Assembly: GCF_014174255.1 (NCBI RefSeq)
Contig: NZ_JABEQJ010000038.1
Location: 1 to 43,375 of the forward strand
Length of the DNA stretch: 43,375 nt
Source: Gluconacetobacter sacchari
Lineage (GTDB): Bacteria > Pseudomonadota > Alphaproteobacteria > Acetobacterales > Acetobacteraceae
Direction: 5' to 3'
Shown here: piece after piece, positions 17,441 to 25,977 of the stretch
How positions within the stretch are numbered: position 1 is the first letter of the stretch
Layout of the letters: every line of letters begins with the position of its first letter
Position numbers and translations under genes: made by a program
The notes under the pieces: model-generated
The model's input: the letters and a program-made list of their open reading frames with translations, nothing else
Told to the model about the DNA's origin: nothing
Databases searched by the model: none

Positions 17441-19122
17441 CCGACGACCCCCAAGATCATTCCGGCGATCGCGCCGCCTCCGCCCCCGAAGCCTCGGCGC
17501 GCCGGTATCGTTTCTCGATCATCTGGCTGGTGCCGATCGTGGCGGTGGCCATTGCCGGCTATCTGGCCTGGCGGGGGATCATGGGTCGCGGTCCGGACAT
17601 CACCATCGTCTTCGATACCGCCGACGGCCTGACCAGCGGCCAGACGCAGGTGAAGAACAAGGCCGTGCCGCTGGGAACGGTCCAGGACGTGACGCTGACG
17701 CCCGACATGCGCCATGTCGAGGTGCGGGTGCGCATGAGTGCCAAGGCGGCGCCGATGCTGACCGACCATGCGCGCTTCTGGGTGGTGCGGCCGCGCCTGA
17801 ACGGCGCCAGCGTCACCGGGCTGGAGACCCTGATGACCGGGGCCTATATCGCGATGGACCCGGGCGTGGCGGGCGGCAGCAGCGCGAGCAATTTCAAGGG
17901 CCTGGAAGCGCCGCCGGGTATACGGTCGGACCAGCCGGGCAATACCTACACGCTGATCAGCCCCTCGCTGGGGTCGATCGGGCAGGGGGCGCCGGTCTTC
18001 TTCCGCGACATCGATGTGGGCGAGGTGCTGGGCTATACCATGCCGCCCGGCGGGGTGGGGCCGATCCTGATCCAGGTCTTCGTCCGCCAGCCCTATGACA
18101 CCTACCTGCGCACCGATACGCGATTCTGGAACGTGTCGGGCGTGCAGGTGGGGCTGGGGGCCGGGGGCCTGAAGGTGAAGCTGCAATCGATCCAGGCCCT
18201 GTTCTCGGGCGGGGTCGCCTTCGGCCTGCCGGACAAGCGGGAGGGCGTGGCCGCGCCGCCGGCGCCCCGGAATTCGGTCTTCCGCCTGTATGACAGCAAC
18301 GAGGCGGCGGATAATGCCGGCTATCGCGAGCGCGTGTCGCTGGTCACCTACCTGACCAGTTCCGTGTCGGGCCTGACGGCCGGGGCGCAGGTCACGATGT
18401 TCGGGATCCAATTGGGGACCGTGACCAGCGTGAAGCTGGTGCTGGACCAGGAGGGCGGAACCGCCCGGGTGCGGGTGGGGATGGAGATCCAGCCCGAGCG
18501 CATCCTGCCGCTTGGCGAGATCCGGCGCGGCACTATGGCGGCGACCACCCAGGCGCTGGTGGATAACGGGCTGCGGGCCTCGGTCGACAGTGCCAGCCTG
18601 CTGACCGGCGAATCGATGATCAGCCTGAGTTTCGTGAAGAATGCCCCCCCTGCCGTCGTGGGAACCGAAGGGTTGGCGCTCGTCATTCCCAGCAAGGCCG
18701 GCGGCATGAGCGGCATCATGGATTCGCTGTCCACGGTCGCCGACAAGATCGCCGCGATGCCGCTGACCCAGGTCGGCGACAATCTGAACAGCCTGCTGGC
18801 CCACAGCGACGCGCGGATCAATTCGCCGGAAGTGCGGCAGGCCATCGTGGCGCTGCGCGATTCGCTGCGCAGCATCCAGGCGCTGGCCGGCGATGCCCGT
18901 ACCGGCATGCATCCGCTGCTCCAGCGCCTGCCGCAGATGAGCCAGCAACTGGACGGCACGTTGAAGAACGCCAACAAGCTGATGGCGAGCTACGGCGGAG
19001 ACACCGACTTTCATCGCGATCTGCAACAGATGCTGGTGCAGTTGAACGAGGCGGCGCGATCGTTGCGCTTCCTGACCGATTTCCTCAACCGCCATCCATC
19101 GGCGCTGATTACGGGACGCTAG
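17437..19122 (+). CDS. pqiB: MCE-domain lipid transport protein PqiB
   Basis: The 561-aa protein has an N-terminal membrane helix (FSIIWLVPIVAVAIAGYLAW) and three MlaD/MCE repeats. They begin near GPDITIVFDTADGLTSGQTQ, at PSLGSIGQGAPVFFRDIDVG, and at LVTYLTSSVSGLTAGAQVTM. The C-terminal part is a long coiled coil (about 420-545). PqiB hexamers form a hydrophobic tube across the periplasm. The GTG start overlaps the pqiA stop by four bases, indicating translational coupling. Confidence 0.92.
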   Translation: MTDDPQDHSGDRAASAPEASARRYRFSIIWLVPIVAVAIAGYLAWRGIMGRGPDITIVFDTADGLTSGQTQVKNKAVPLGTVQDVTLTPDMRHVEVRVRMSAKAAPMLTDHARFWVVRPRLNGASVTGLETLMTGAYIAMDPGVAGGSSASNFKGLEAPPGIRSDQPGNTYTLISPSLGSIGQGAPVFFRDIDVGEVLGYTMPPGGVGPILIQVFVRQPYDTYLRTDTRFWNVSGVQVGLGAGGLKVKLQSIQALFSGGVAFGLPDKREGVAAPPAPRNSVFRLYDSNEAADNAGYRERVSLVTYLTSSVSGLTAGAQVTMFGIQLGTVTSVKLVLDQEGGTARVRVGMEIQPERILPLGEIRRGTMAATTQALVDNGLRASVDSASLLTGESMISLSFVKNAPPAVVGTEGLALVIPSKAGGMSGIMDSLSTVADKIAAMPLTQVGDNLNSLLAHSDARINSPEVRQAIVALRDSLRSIQALAGDARTGMHPLLQRLPQMSQQLDGTLKNANKLMASYGGDTDFHRDLQQMLVQLNEAARSLRFLTDFLNRHPSALITGR

Positions 19123-19125
19123 CCC

Positions 19126-19776
19126 ATGAGACCGCCAGGGCCCCTTTCCCCCTTGCATTCATCCCGCCGGCCTGTCTCGCGCCGGACGGTTCTGCGGGGA
19201 GCTGGCGGATTGCTTGCCGCCGCCGCGAGCCCGCTGGCCGCGTGTTCGGCGGACCCGGATTTCTACACCCTCGTGCCGTGGCCCGGCGCGGCGCAGGCGG
19301 GCGGGCCGGCGGTGGTCGAGGTTCGCACGCCCTCGGTCGCGGTATCGCTCGATCGCGAGCGGATCGTGAGCAGCGAGGGCGATTATCGCCTGCGGACGGC
19401 CGGTGGCGATGCCTGGAGCGAGGCGCTGCCCGGCATGCTGGGCCATGTGCTGACGACGGACCTGCAACAGCGTCTGCCCGGATCCGTCGTCTTCGCGCAG
19501 AACGATGCCGTGGCGACGACGGCGCTGGCGGTGGTGGAACTGACGGTGACGCGCGCCTCGCGCGATGCCGGCGGCCGGGCGGTGCTGGCGGGCAGTCTGG
19601 CGGTGCATTGGCTGGGGCATGATGGCGGCGCGTCGGACGTGCTGGCGCTGAGCCTGCCGGTCGGCGGGTCCGCGACGGGGGACCTGGTCGCGGCGCTGAG
19701 CCGGCTGCTGGGGCAGGTGGCCGATCGCGCGGCGGCGCATCTGCGGGCGATGGGCGCGGTCGTTCCGTCCGAATGA
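19126..19776 (+). CDS. pqiC: PqiC/YmbA-type outer-membrane lipoprotein
   Basis: A 216-aa protein whose N-terminus carries a twin-arginine-like SRRTVLRGAGG run, a hydrophobic stretch and a lipobox (LAAC) at about residues 37-40. The mature part has the ABC-transport-auxiliary features: FYTLVPWPGAA near the start, VEVRTPSVAVSLDRERIVSS and SEALPGMLGHVLTTDLQQRL. It begins 3 nt after pqiB and ends the operon. In E. coli, PqiC anchors the PqiB tube at the outer membrane; the same role is inferred here. The SRRTVLRG motif might also send it through the Tat path, which would be unusual for this family. Confidence 0.85.
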   Translation: MRPPGPLSPLHSSRRPVSRRTVLRGAGGLLAAAASPLAACSADPDFYTLVPWPGAAQAGGPAVVEVRTPSVAVSLDRERIVSSEGDYRLRTAGGDAWSEALPGMLGHVLTTDLQQRLPGSVVFAQNDAVATTALAVVELTVTRASRDAGGRAVLAGSLAVHWLGHDGGASDVLALSLPVGGSATGDLVAALSRLLGQVADRAAAHLRAMGAVVPSE

Positions 19777-19802
19777 GCGGTCTGGCGGGGTTCTGAAACG
19801 AG

Positions 19803-19828
19803 AACGGGGCGCCGTGAGGCGCCCCGTT
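19803..19828. terminator. Shared terminator between pqiC and nusG
   Basis: A perfect 11-bp stem (AACGGGGCGCC/GGCGCCCCGTT) with a GTGA loop lies between two convergent genes, 26 nt after pqiC and 24 nt after nusG in their own directions. This is typical of a bidirectional terminator, although T-runs are poor. Confidence 0.7.
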
Positions 19829-19852
19829 CCGTATCTGAATGGCCAGCCCGGC

Positions 19853-20383
19853 CTAGAGTTTCTCGACCTGGCTGTATTCCAGGTCGACCGGGGTCGAGCG
19901 GCCGAAGATCGAGACGCTGACCTTGAGGCGGGCCTTTTCCTCGTCCACGTCCTCGACCGTGCCGTTGAACGAGGTGAACGGCCCGTCGGACACGCGGACC
20001 TGCTCGCCGATCTCGAAGGTGACGGAGGGGCGGGGACGTTCCACGCCCTCCTGCGCCTGCTTCATGATCCGCTCGGCCTCGGCCGCGGTGATCGGCGAGG
20101 GACGGGTCTTGGTGCCCAGGAAGCCCGTGACCTTGGGCGTGTCCTTGACCAGGTGCCAGGCCTCGTCGGTCAGTTCCATGTTGACCAGGACGTAGCCGGG
20201 GAAGAATTTCCGCTCGGCGTTGACCTTCTGGCCGCGACGGACCTCGACCACCTCCTCGGAGGGGACCAGGATGTCGCCGAAATGGTCCGACAGGCCTTTC
20301 TGCGCCGCCTGCTCCTTGATGTGCTGGGCGATCTTCTTCTCGAAGCCTGAATAGACGTGAACGACGTACCAACGTTTCGCCAT
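19853..20383 (-). CDS. nusG: Transcription elongation/antitermination factor NusG
   Basis: NusG binds RNA polymerase, stimulates Rho-dependent termination and couples transcription to translation. The 176-aa protein has the NGN domain ([40 protein letters not shown]) and the KOW domain at the end ([39 protein letters not shown]). The start at 20383 is supported by a GAGGAA site 7-8 nt upstream. It follows secE by 10 nt. The gene normally next to it (rplK) is not there; transcription instead meets pqiC head-on. Confidence 0.97.
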   Translation of the reverse strand: MAKRWYVVHVYSGFEKKIAQHIKEQAAQKGLSDHFGDILVPSEEVVEVRRGQKVNAERKFFPGYVLVNMELTDEAWHLVKDTPKVTGFLGTKTRPSPITAAEAERIMKQAQEGVERPRPSVTFEIGEQVRVSDGPFTSFNGTVEDVDEEKARLKVSVSIFGRSTPVDLEYSQVEKL

Positions 20384-20393
20384 GGTCCGTTCC

Positions 20394-20588
20394 TCAGCCT
20401 CCAAGCCCAAAAAGTTCACGTACGCCCAGGCCGATGATCTGGTCGACGACAAAGAAGAAAACCGATGTCATGGTGGCCATCGCCAGCACGGCCCCGGTCG
20501 TCACCAGCGTGGCGCGACGCGTGGGCCATGTGACCTTGGCCGCCTCGGCGCGGACATCTTGCACAAATTTCGCGGGACTGACCGACAC
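20394..20588 (-). CDS. secE: Preprotein translocase subunit SecE
   Basis: The small single-helix SecE of the SecYEG channel: 64 aa, with the amphipathic region [20 protein letters not shown] (family KVxWPTR motif) and one transmembrane helix ([20 protein letters not shown]). The GTG at 20586-20588 is preferred because GAAGGG stands 6 nt before it; the longer open frame runs back into tRNA-Trp. It is the first gene of secE-nusG. Confidence 0.93.
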   Translation of the reverse strand: MSVSPAKFVQDVRAEAAKVTWPTRRATLVTTGAVLAMATMTSVFFFVVDQIIGLGVRELFGLGG

Positions 20589-20716
20589 GAAACACCCTTC
20601 TCGAACCGCCACGCCACCGTCCGGACCGGAGCGGCGGACAGGGCCGGACACCAACCAATACTGCATGTCGGGGGCGCCGTCACGGTCCGGGCGGGAGACC
20701 TCCCGACCGGAGCGAG

Positions 20717-20793
20717 TGGCAGGGGCGGAGGGTCTCGAACCCACAACCTCCGGTTTTGGAGACCGGCGCTCTAGCCAATTGAGCTACACCCCT
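20717..20793 (-). tRNA. tRNA-Trp (CCA)
   Basis: On the minus strand the acceptor stem AGGGGTG pairs with CGCCCCT (one G-T). The anticodon stem CCGGT/ACCGG encloses the loop CTCCAAA with anticodon CCA. The T arm contains GTTCGAGAC, and an encoded CCA follows the discriminator G. It lies directly upstream of secE, the common bacterial order. Confidence 0.95.
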
Positions 20794-21009
20794 GCAAACC
20801 GCCTACGGCGCCGACCAAATGGAATAGCGGAACGCTGTCCCCCTGGCCACCCGTGCGAACCCGGCGCAGGCAGCGGAAAAAAGTATGCCCGGCGGGCAAA
20901 GTCAAGAGGGGGGAGGCGATTCGTTCGTCCGTCGGGGGCGGGAGGTCCGTTCCGATCGCCGAGAGGGCTTGCCGCGCGGGCGGGTTCGGCGGTAAGGAAG
21001 GGGCGCTGA

Positions 21010-21083
21010 GCGGGCGTAGCATAGTGGTAATGCAGTAGCCTTCCAAGCTTCTGAGGAGGGTTCGATTCCCTTCGCCCGCTCCA
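21010..21083 (+). tRNA. tRNA-Gly (UCC), integration site of the island
   Basis: The acceptor stem GCGGGCG/CGCCCGC is perfect, the anticodon loop CTTCCAA gives anticodon TCC, the T loop is TTCGATT and CCA is encoded. The anticodon stem GTAGC/GCTTC contains one T-T mismatch at its second pair. A tyrosine integrase gene starts 232 nt downstream in the same direction, the usual layout of a tRNA-targeted island, so the 3' half of this tRNA is probably the attL copy. Confidence 0.93.
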
Positions 21084-21090
21084 AATTGTA

Positions 21091-21173
21091 TTCCATGGAT
21101 GTCCACTGAGTTCCACAAGGGCTTGAAAGCGAAGGGAAATCCCTCGGGTCTTGTTCCACCGAAGTCCATGGAA
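21091..21173. repeat. Inverted repeats between tRNA-Gly and the integrase
   Basis: TTCCATGGA (21091-21099) and TCCATGGAA (21165-21173) are inverted copies, and GTTCCAC occurs near each of them. Repeats of this kind beside attL commonly serve as integrase arm or excisionase sites; that role is inferred. Confidence 0.4.
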
Positions 21174-21314
21174 AGCTCCCCAGAGCGCCGCGATTTAAGG
21201 CCAAGATTGAGGCCATCTTTGCGGTTCCGGTGAAAGCCGGTTTGTTGGTGGAGAAGCGAGAGAGCGCAAGGAAACCATCCGTCCTGATCCGCGCATCAGG
21301 AAGGACACGAACGC

Positions 21315-23091
21315 ATGGCACTCTCCGATTTCGCCGTCAGGCAGGCAAAGCCCGCGGCGACTGCGTATTCGCTTGCCGATGGCGATGGCTTGGCCCTCTA
21401 CGTGGCTCCACCTGGGGGCAAGTCGTGGCATTTTCGCTACTACTGGCAGGAAAAGCAGAAACGGATATCTTTTGGTAGCTATCCCGAGATCGGTCTTCGA
21501 GAGGCCCGCGCCCGGCGGGACGAAGCCCGGTCGCTGCTGGCACGGGGCATTAATCCGCTCATCGAGCGCAAGCGCCAGCGACTCGCGGTCCAGCAGGCGG
21601 CGGAGCATAGCTTCGAGTCGGTCTTCGCCCTATGGCATGCTCACCGTAGCCTGTCTCTGCGTCATGGTCGCCAGACTGCGCTGTCTCAGGTGGAGCGGAT
21701 GTTTGCGAAGGACGTGCTGCCTATCCTGGGCAAGCTGTCGATCTACGATATCCGACGTGATCACCTGCTCGACGTCCTCAGCAAGATCGAGCGACGTGGT
21801 GCCCTCAGTGTAGCGAAAAAGATTCGCATCTGGTTCAACCAGATGTTCCGATTCGCGTTGGTCAAGGTGCCGGCTCTGGAGAGCAACCCGGCCGCAGACC
21901 TCGACGTGGTTGCCCGACCGCTGCCGCCAGTGCGCAACAATCCGTTCCTGAGACTGGAAGAACTGCCTGCTTTCCTACAAAGGCTACGCCGCTACCGTGG
22001 CCGCCTGCAGACCCAGCTCGGGCTGCGCTTTCTATTCCTGACGGGCGTACGCACGGGCGAGCTGCGAGCGGCGACATCCGACCAGTTCCATCTCGACGAG
22101 GGGTTGTGGGTTATCCCGCCCGAGTCGGTGAAGCAGTTGCAGCTCACGATGCGCAAGCAGCGCAAGCGTCCACAGGACATCCCGCCCTACGTCGTGCCGC
22201 TGTCCGCACAGGCGCTCGAAATCGTGCGCTACCTGCTGGCGCGGATGGCGCCGGGTCAGCGGTACCTCTTTCACCAACGACTCCAATCCCAGGAAGCGCA
22301 TCAGCGAGAACACGCTGAACGCGGCGCTGAAGCGGATGGGCTATGAGGATCGACTGACGGGCCACGGTATCCGGGGCACGATTTCCACCGCCCTCAACGA
22401 GGTTGGCTACCCCCTGAGCTGGGTGGACGCGCAGTTGTCACACGCCGATCCTCATCGAACGAGCGCGGCCTACAATCACGCGCGCTACGTTGAGCCGCGC
22501 CGGCGCATGATGCAGGACTGGGCTGACCGCCTGGCTATGCTCGAGCAAGGTCAGGTGGAGGCTGCCGGTGCCCATTTAGTCGTTCGAATCGAAGAAAGTG
22601 AAGGAGCGTCGTCGATCCCGGCTCAAGTGAGTCAGCCAGCGCATCGCTTGTCAGCCGTTAGTTGGCCTCACCCGGTGGAGAGTGCGGCGCTCTCATCGCT
22701 CCAGCGGGAACGGATGCTGCTCATGGACACGCTGGAGGCACCACACAACCTGCCTGTGGTCCAGTTCGCCAAATTGGCGGGCAAGTCCCGTCAGTGGATC
22801 AGCCAAGAAATTCAGAGGGGCAACCTGCTGGCGATTGCCGTGGGCAACCGAGGTCAACGTGTGCCTGACTGGCATCTCGATCCCATTAAGCACAAGCTGA
22901 TCCAGGCAGTACTCAGGCAGCCCAAGGACGGAGATTCGTGGCAGATTTACCACGCCTTGTCCCGTCGGAACGCGATGCTGGACGGGCGTGTGCCCGTGGA
23001 GATTGTGACGCAGGACAATCTTTCGGAAATGGTCCGCGTCGTGCGCTTCAGTCTGAAATCAGTGGCCTCGTCATTCCGCCAGTCTGCCTAA
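21315..23091 (+). pseudogene. P4-type tyrosine integrase with C-terminal extension, frameshifted
   Basis: The first frame (21315-22346) shows the DUF4102 arm-binding domain (MALSDFAVRQAKPAATAYSL, ISFGSYPEIGLREARARRDE), a core-binding domain and the first catalytic Arg (TGVRTGEL). The second frame (to 23091) supplies HGIRGT, LSHADP and the nucleophile region AAYNHARY. The frames join if one T of the TTT at 22269-22271 is removed (YLF then TNDSNPRKRISENT), so one extra base separates Arg I from the rest of the active site. After the catalytic part come about 170 extra residues: a linker, an HTH-like segment (PVVQFAKLAGKSRQWISQEI) and a tail (RVPDWHLD, NAMLDGRVPVEIVTQ) resembling MbcA/ParS antitoxin-type domains. 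It is inactive unless the frame is recoded or the base is a sequencing error. Confidence 0.85.
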
Positions 23092-23343
23092 TGCGTATCC
23101 AAATGCTCACGACCCGTTATGCGACCGCGCGGCTCGTGCCGTCGTCTACGGCCTCGGTTACGGAACAGTCCGGCATGGTGATTGGCTGAGTACCGCGGGC
23201 CGTGATCAGTGATTCCGCTTGAGGGCGATCGGCCATTCCCGTGATCGCGATCACGGTGCTGGGAAGGCATTGTGAGGCCGCCGGCACCGTGGACGGTCAG
23301 CCCTGACCATCCCGCCCGCTCCGCTTGCGCAGGCTCGCCCCTT

Positions 23344-24243
23344 TCAGGCATAGGCGATGCGCCCGACGCACGGTGCGACCGATGATGGCGTCCAGACTGC
23401 ATTGGCGATATAGGACACGGCTATATCGACATCGGCGCCCTGGCGATCCCCCTTGGAACGCGGCAGGTGGCGCGTGAGCCTGCGCGCCTCGTGCGTCACA
23501 CGTTTAATGCAAATCTCGGCCAGTTCCGAGCGGCGCATGGCGCCCACGAAGTCGACCAGCACCACGGGACTGTCGCGAACCTCGGAGAGGGCAGAAAAAT
23601 CGATCGGTGCTAGTAGCACGGTATAGCCTTGGGCGGTGGCATCGCGATGGATTCCGGCGTGGTTTGCGGCAACCACGCCGCCGCCGGTCTGCTCCGCGCA
23701 ATCTGCGAGGCGGTCAGACGAGGAGAAGGTGCCGCGGCGTGGATCGAGTGCGGGTGGGATCACGCCACAGCCGGGCTTGGCGGCGACGAAGGCGATAACG
23801 TCGGCGCTAACCGGCTCCGGACCGGCGGAAACGATGGTCGCGTTTCGTCCCGCCGCGCGTGGGCCCGGCCTCGCCCGCTGGCTGGTCGAATGGGAATGAG
23901 GAGGCCGGTGGCTGGTGCCAACGGCGGACGAAGGGGCGGTGGCGTACAACCTGGCCTGGCTGCGGCGCGTAGCCGCGGAAGCTTGGGCGAAGCGGGCGCG
24001 GCAGCCGGCACAGGCTGAACGAACGTTGGGGCACCACCTAGCCGTTGCGCAAGGTCGCGCTGACTGAGGCCGGTGATTGGGAGCGTTGTCGTTCGTATCG
24101 GGCGACCGGACGCCCAGGGCGGCGCTGCGCACAGTCCCGACCGCCTGGCCGAGGCTCTCTCTGTTTGCCCGGTGGCCGATGCCGAACGACGCGGAAGCAG
24201 GCTGCAGATGCCGGCGCGCCGGCCGGGCGTCCCGGAACTGCAT
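23344..24243 (-). pseudogene. Decayed XerC/phage-type integrase remnant
   Basis: An open minus-strand frame of 299 codons has mostly unstructured, Arg/Pro/Ala-rich sequence. However, its last third holds pieces of a tyrosine recombinase: VVLVDFVGAMRRSELAEICI (compare the usual GxRxSEL around catalytic Arg I) and HLPRSKGDRQGADVDIAVSY (compare LPRSKTDQEGxG). EPVSADVIAFVAA resembles the N-terminal SAM-like region. No HxxR, H or Tyr motif follows, so the gene is a fragment, probably frameshifted several times. It lies between the two P4-type integrase copies in opposite orientation. Confidence 0.5.
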
Positions 24244-24339
24244 TTGGAGGTTACGATGGGCCGCTTGACCTGGCGGAGCGGCGGGGAATCAATCTTGCGT
24301 GATGTCGGTCGCCAAGCCGGATGCCACCGTGGAGGACTG

Positions 24340-25119
24340 ACGTTTCGCAAGCGACAGGTTCGATGCGACCGGTATCCCCTGAACTGGATCGACGCCCAGC
24401 TGTCGCATGCCGACTCTCATCGCGTCAGCGCCACCGACAACCACGCCCGTTAGGTAGCGCCGCGCCGGCGCATGATGCAGGATTGGGCGGATCGTCTGGA
24501 TTTGCTCGAGTAGAACGAGGTGGAGGCGGTCAGCGCTCGCCTGATCGTACGGATCGGCGAGAGCGACGCGGCCGAGGAGCGCTTCGCTTTCGAGCGTCGT
24601 CTTCCATCGCAGTCGGCGTTGCGGCTTTTCACTCCTGAGAGCACGGCGCCATCGGTCGCAGGGCCCACCCATCGTCTGTCCGCAGTTCGTCGACCCGCTC
24701 CCGAAGAAAATCCGGCGCTGTAATCGCTTCAGCGCGAGCGCATGCTGCTCATGGACAAGCTGGAGGTGCCGCACAACCTGCCGGTGGCCGAGTTTGCAAA
24801 GCTTGCCGGAAAGTCCCGCCGTTGGATCGGCGACGAAATCCAGGCGAGGAATCTATTGGCGATTGTCGTCGGCAACCGGGGACAGCGTGTGCCTGACTGG
24901 CATCTCGATTCGGTCAAGCATCGGCTGATCAAGGCGGTGCTCAAACACACCTGGGATGCCGACGCCTGGCAGATCTATCACGCGCTGTCCCGTCCAAATG
25001 CGATGCTCGATGGGCGTGTGCCGGTGGATATGGTTACGCAGGAAAATCTCGCGGAAGCGGTCCGTGCCACGTGCCTCGGCCTTGAGGCGGCGTATAACCG
25101 CTTCCGCCGGTCCGCCTAA
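24340..25119 (+). pseudogene. 3' remnant of a second, diverged P4-type integrase
   Basis: This stretch matches the 3' end of the first integrase at a constant offset of 2028 bp over the last 378 nt. The catalytic region is LNWIDAQLSHADSHRVSATD. There the active-site Tyr of AAYN is now Asp (ATDN), and the Tyr of HARY has become a TAG stop (near 24452). More stops follow (near 24512 and 24721). The last 125 codons (24742-25119, from MLLMDKLEVPHNLPV) are open and about 70 % alike to the first copy by eye, including PVDMVTQENL. That piece might still be made as a small DNA-binding-like protein. The N-terminal two thirds are missing. Confidence 0.75.
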
Positions 25120-25220
25120 CACACATCCAAGTGCCCAGCGGCGAGTGGCGACGTAGCGGAGCATATGGGGGAGCTTGGCTCGCAGGGCTATCCGCAACTG
25201 TCGAGACCGTAGCGAGAGTC

Positions 25221-25817
25221 CTAGCTCGGTTGAATCAAAAGGCCTCGGAACGTGTTTTCGACCAAAGCATCAATGTAAGATTCGTCAATGTCGCGATATG
25301 GAATCGTAAATCGATAATATACCGCCCCAAATAGCATATCCAATACTAGATCAACATCACAGTCTAATCCTATTTCCCCTCGCTGGCATGCCAATTTAAG
25401 AAATTGAATCCCTTCATTACGCCTGGGTTGGATCCAGCGCTCCCAAAAGGCACCAGAGAGTTCTTCGTCCATCTGTGCCATGCCAAGCAAATTGCGGAGG
25501 AGCTGGCGTCGCTTGCCCGAGAGTGCAGTCACCAGTTGAAACAGGGCGTGGCGGAACGTTGCCGTCACAGAACCGAGGTCCTTGTATGAGATTTCTTGCG
25601 AAATGTCCGATAGGAAAGCGTCCATCAAAACAGACGCGGAATTGGGCCAACGGCGATATATCGTCGATTTTGCCGCACCAGAGCGTTGGGCGATGTTTTC
25701 AATCGTGGCATGACCGATGCCATGCTCATAGGCCAATTCAAGCGCAGCTTGCCGAACTAGAACAGAGACCTCAGTCCGACGAGGACGCCCAGATACGCGA
25801 CTGGCCACTATGTCCAC
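25221..25817 (-). CDS. TetR-family regulator of the biosynthetic cluster
   Basis: A 198-aa repressor with a TetR HTH at its start (LAYEHGIGHATIENIAQRSG, AAKSTIYRRWPNSASVLMDA) and a TetR_C-type ligand domain (ALFQLVTALSGKRRQLLRNL, LDMLFGAVYYRFTIPY). The GTG at 25817 is chosen because AGGAGG lies 5 nt upstream; an ATG at 25856 is an alternative but its ribosome site is poor. It is divergent from the FAD enzyme gene that opens the cluster, and two dyads lie in the intergenic region, so it probably controls the cluster and itself. The ligand is presumably the product or an intermediate (inference). Confidence 0.88.
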   Translation of the reverse strand: MDIVASRVSGRPRRTEVSVLVRQAALELAYEHGIGHATIENIAQRSGAAKSTIYRRWPNSASVLMDAFLSDISQEISYKDLGSVTATFRHALFQLVTALSGKRRQLLRNLLGMAQMDEELSGAFWERWIQPRRNEGIQFLKLACQRGEIGLDCDVDLVLDMLFGAVYYRFTIPYRDIDESYIDALVENTFRGLLIQPS

Positions 25818-25829
25818 AACCTCCTCCTG

Positions 25830-25846
25830 ACGGGATGAAATCCCGT
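25830..25846. promoter_or_regulatory. Palindrome in the TetR leader
   Basis: A perfect 7-bp inverted repeat (ACGGGAT-GAA-ATCCCGT) lies 13 nt upstream of the tetR start codon. It may be an autoregulatory site or an mRNA hairpin that affects tetR translation. Confidence 0.45.
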
Positions 25847-25914
25847 GAATGACCAAAATCAGTAGTTTCCAATCTTATGACAAACGGACGTTGCAACCAA
25901 GTCCGTGGTCGGGG

Positions 25915-25943
25915 TTGCCTAGAAACGATACGTCGCGTATCTA
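25915..25943 (+). promoter_or_regulatory. Candidate promoter of the biosynthetic cluster
   Basis: TTGCCT (25915-25920) and TATCTA (25938-25943) are 17 bp apart, 35 nt before the chosen start of the FAD enzyme. The spacer and -10 are covered by a long dyad. Confidence 0.4.
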
Positions 25944-25948
25944 TTCTA
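25920..25948. promoter_or_regulatory. Likely TetR operator
   Basis: A 29-bp dyad centred at 25934. The outer arms TAGAA/TTCTA and inner arms GATACG/CGTATC are perfect, with two unpaired positions between them and TCG at the centre. Its length is typical for TetR-family sites and it overlaps the candidate promoter, so binding would shut off the cluster. Confidence 0.6.
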
Positions 25949-25977
25949 AATCAGATCTCTTGGGCAGCGGGCTGACG

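Noticed and set aside
16924-19158. Minus-strand frame of 744 codons opposite pqiB
   Set aside because: His/Gln/Arg-rich antisense shadow of the clearly identified pqiB.
23313-23322. Ten-base match to the tRNA-Gly 3' end (CGCCCGCTCC) as an attachment site
   Set aside because: Too short and too GC-rich to exceed chance in this region; the flanks do not match the tRNA.
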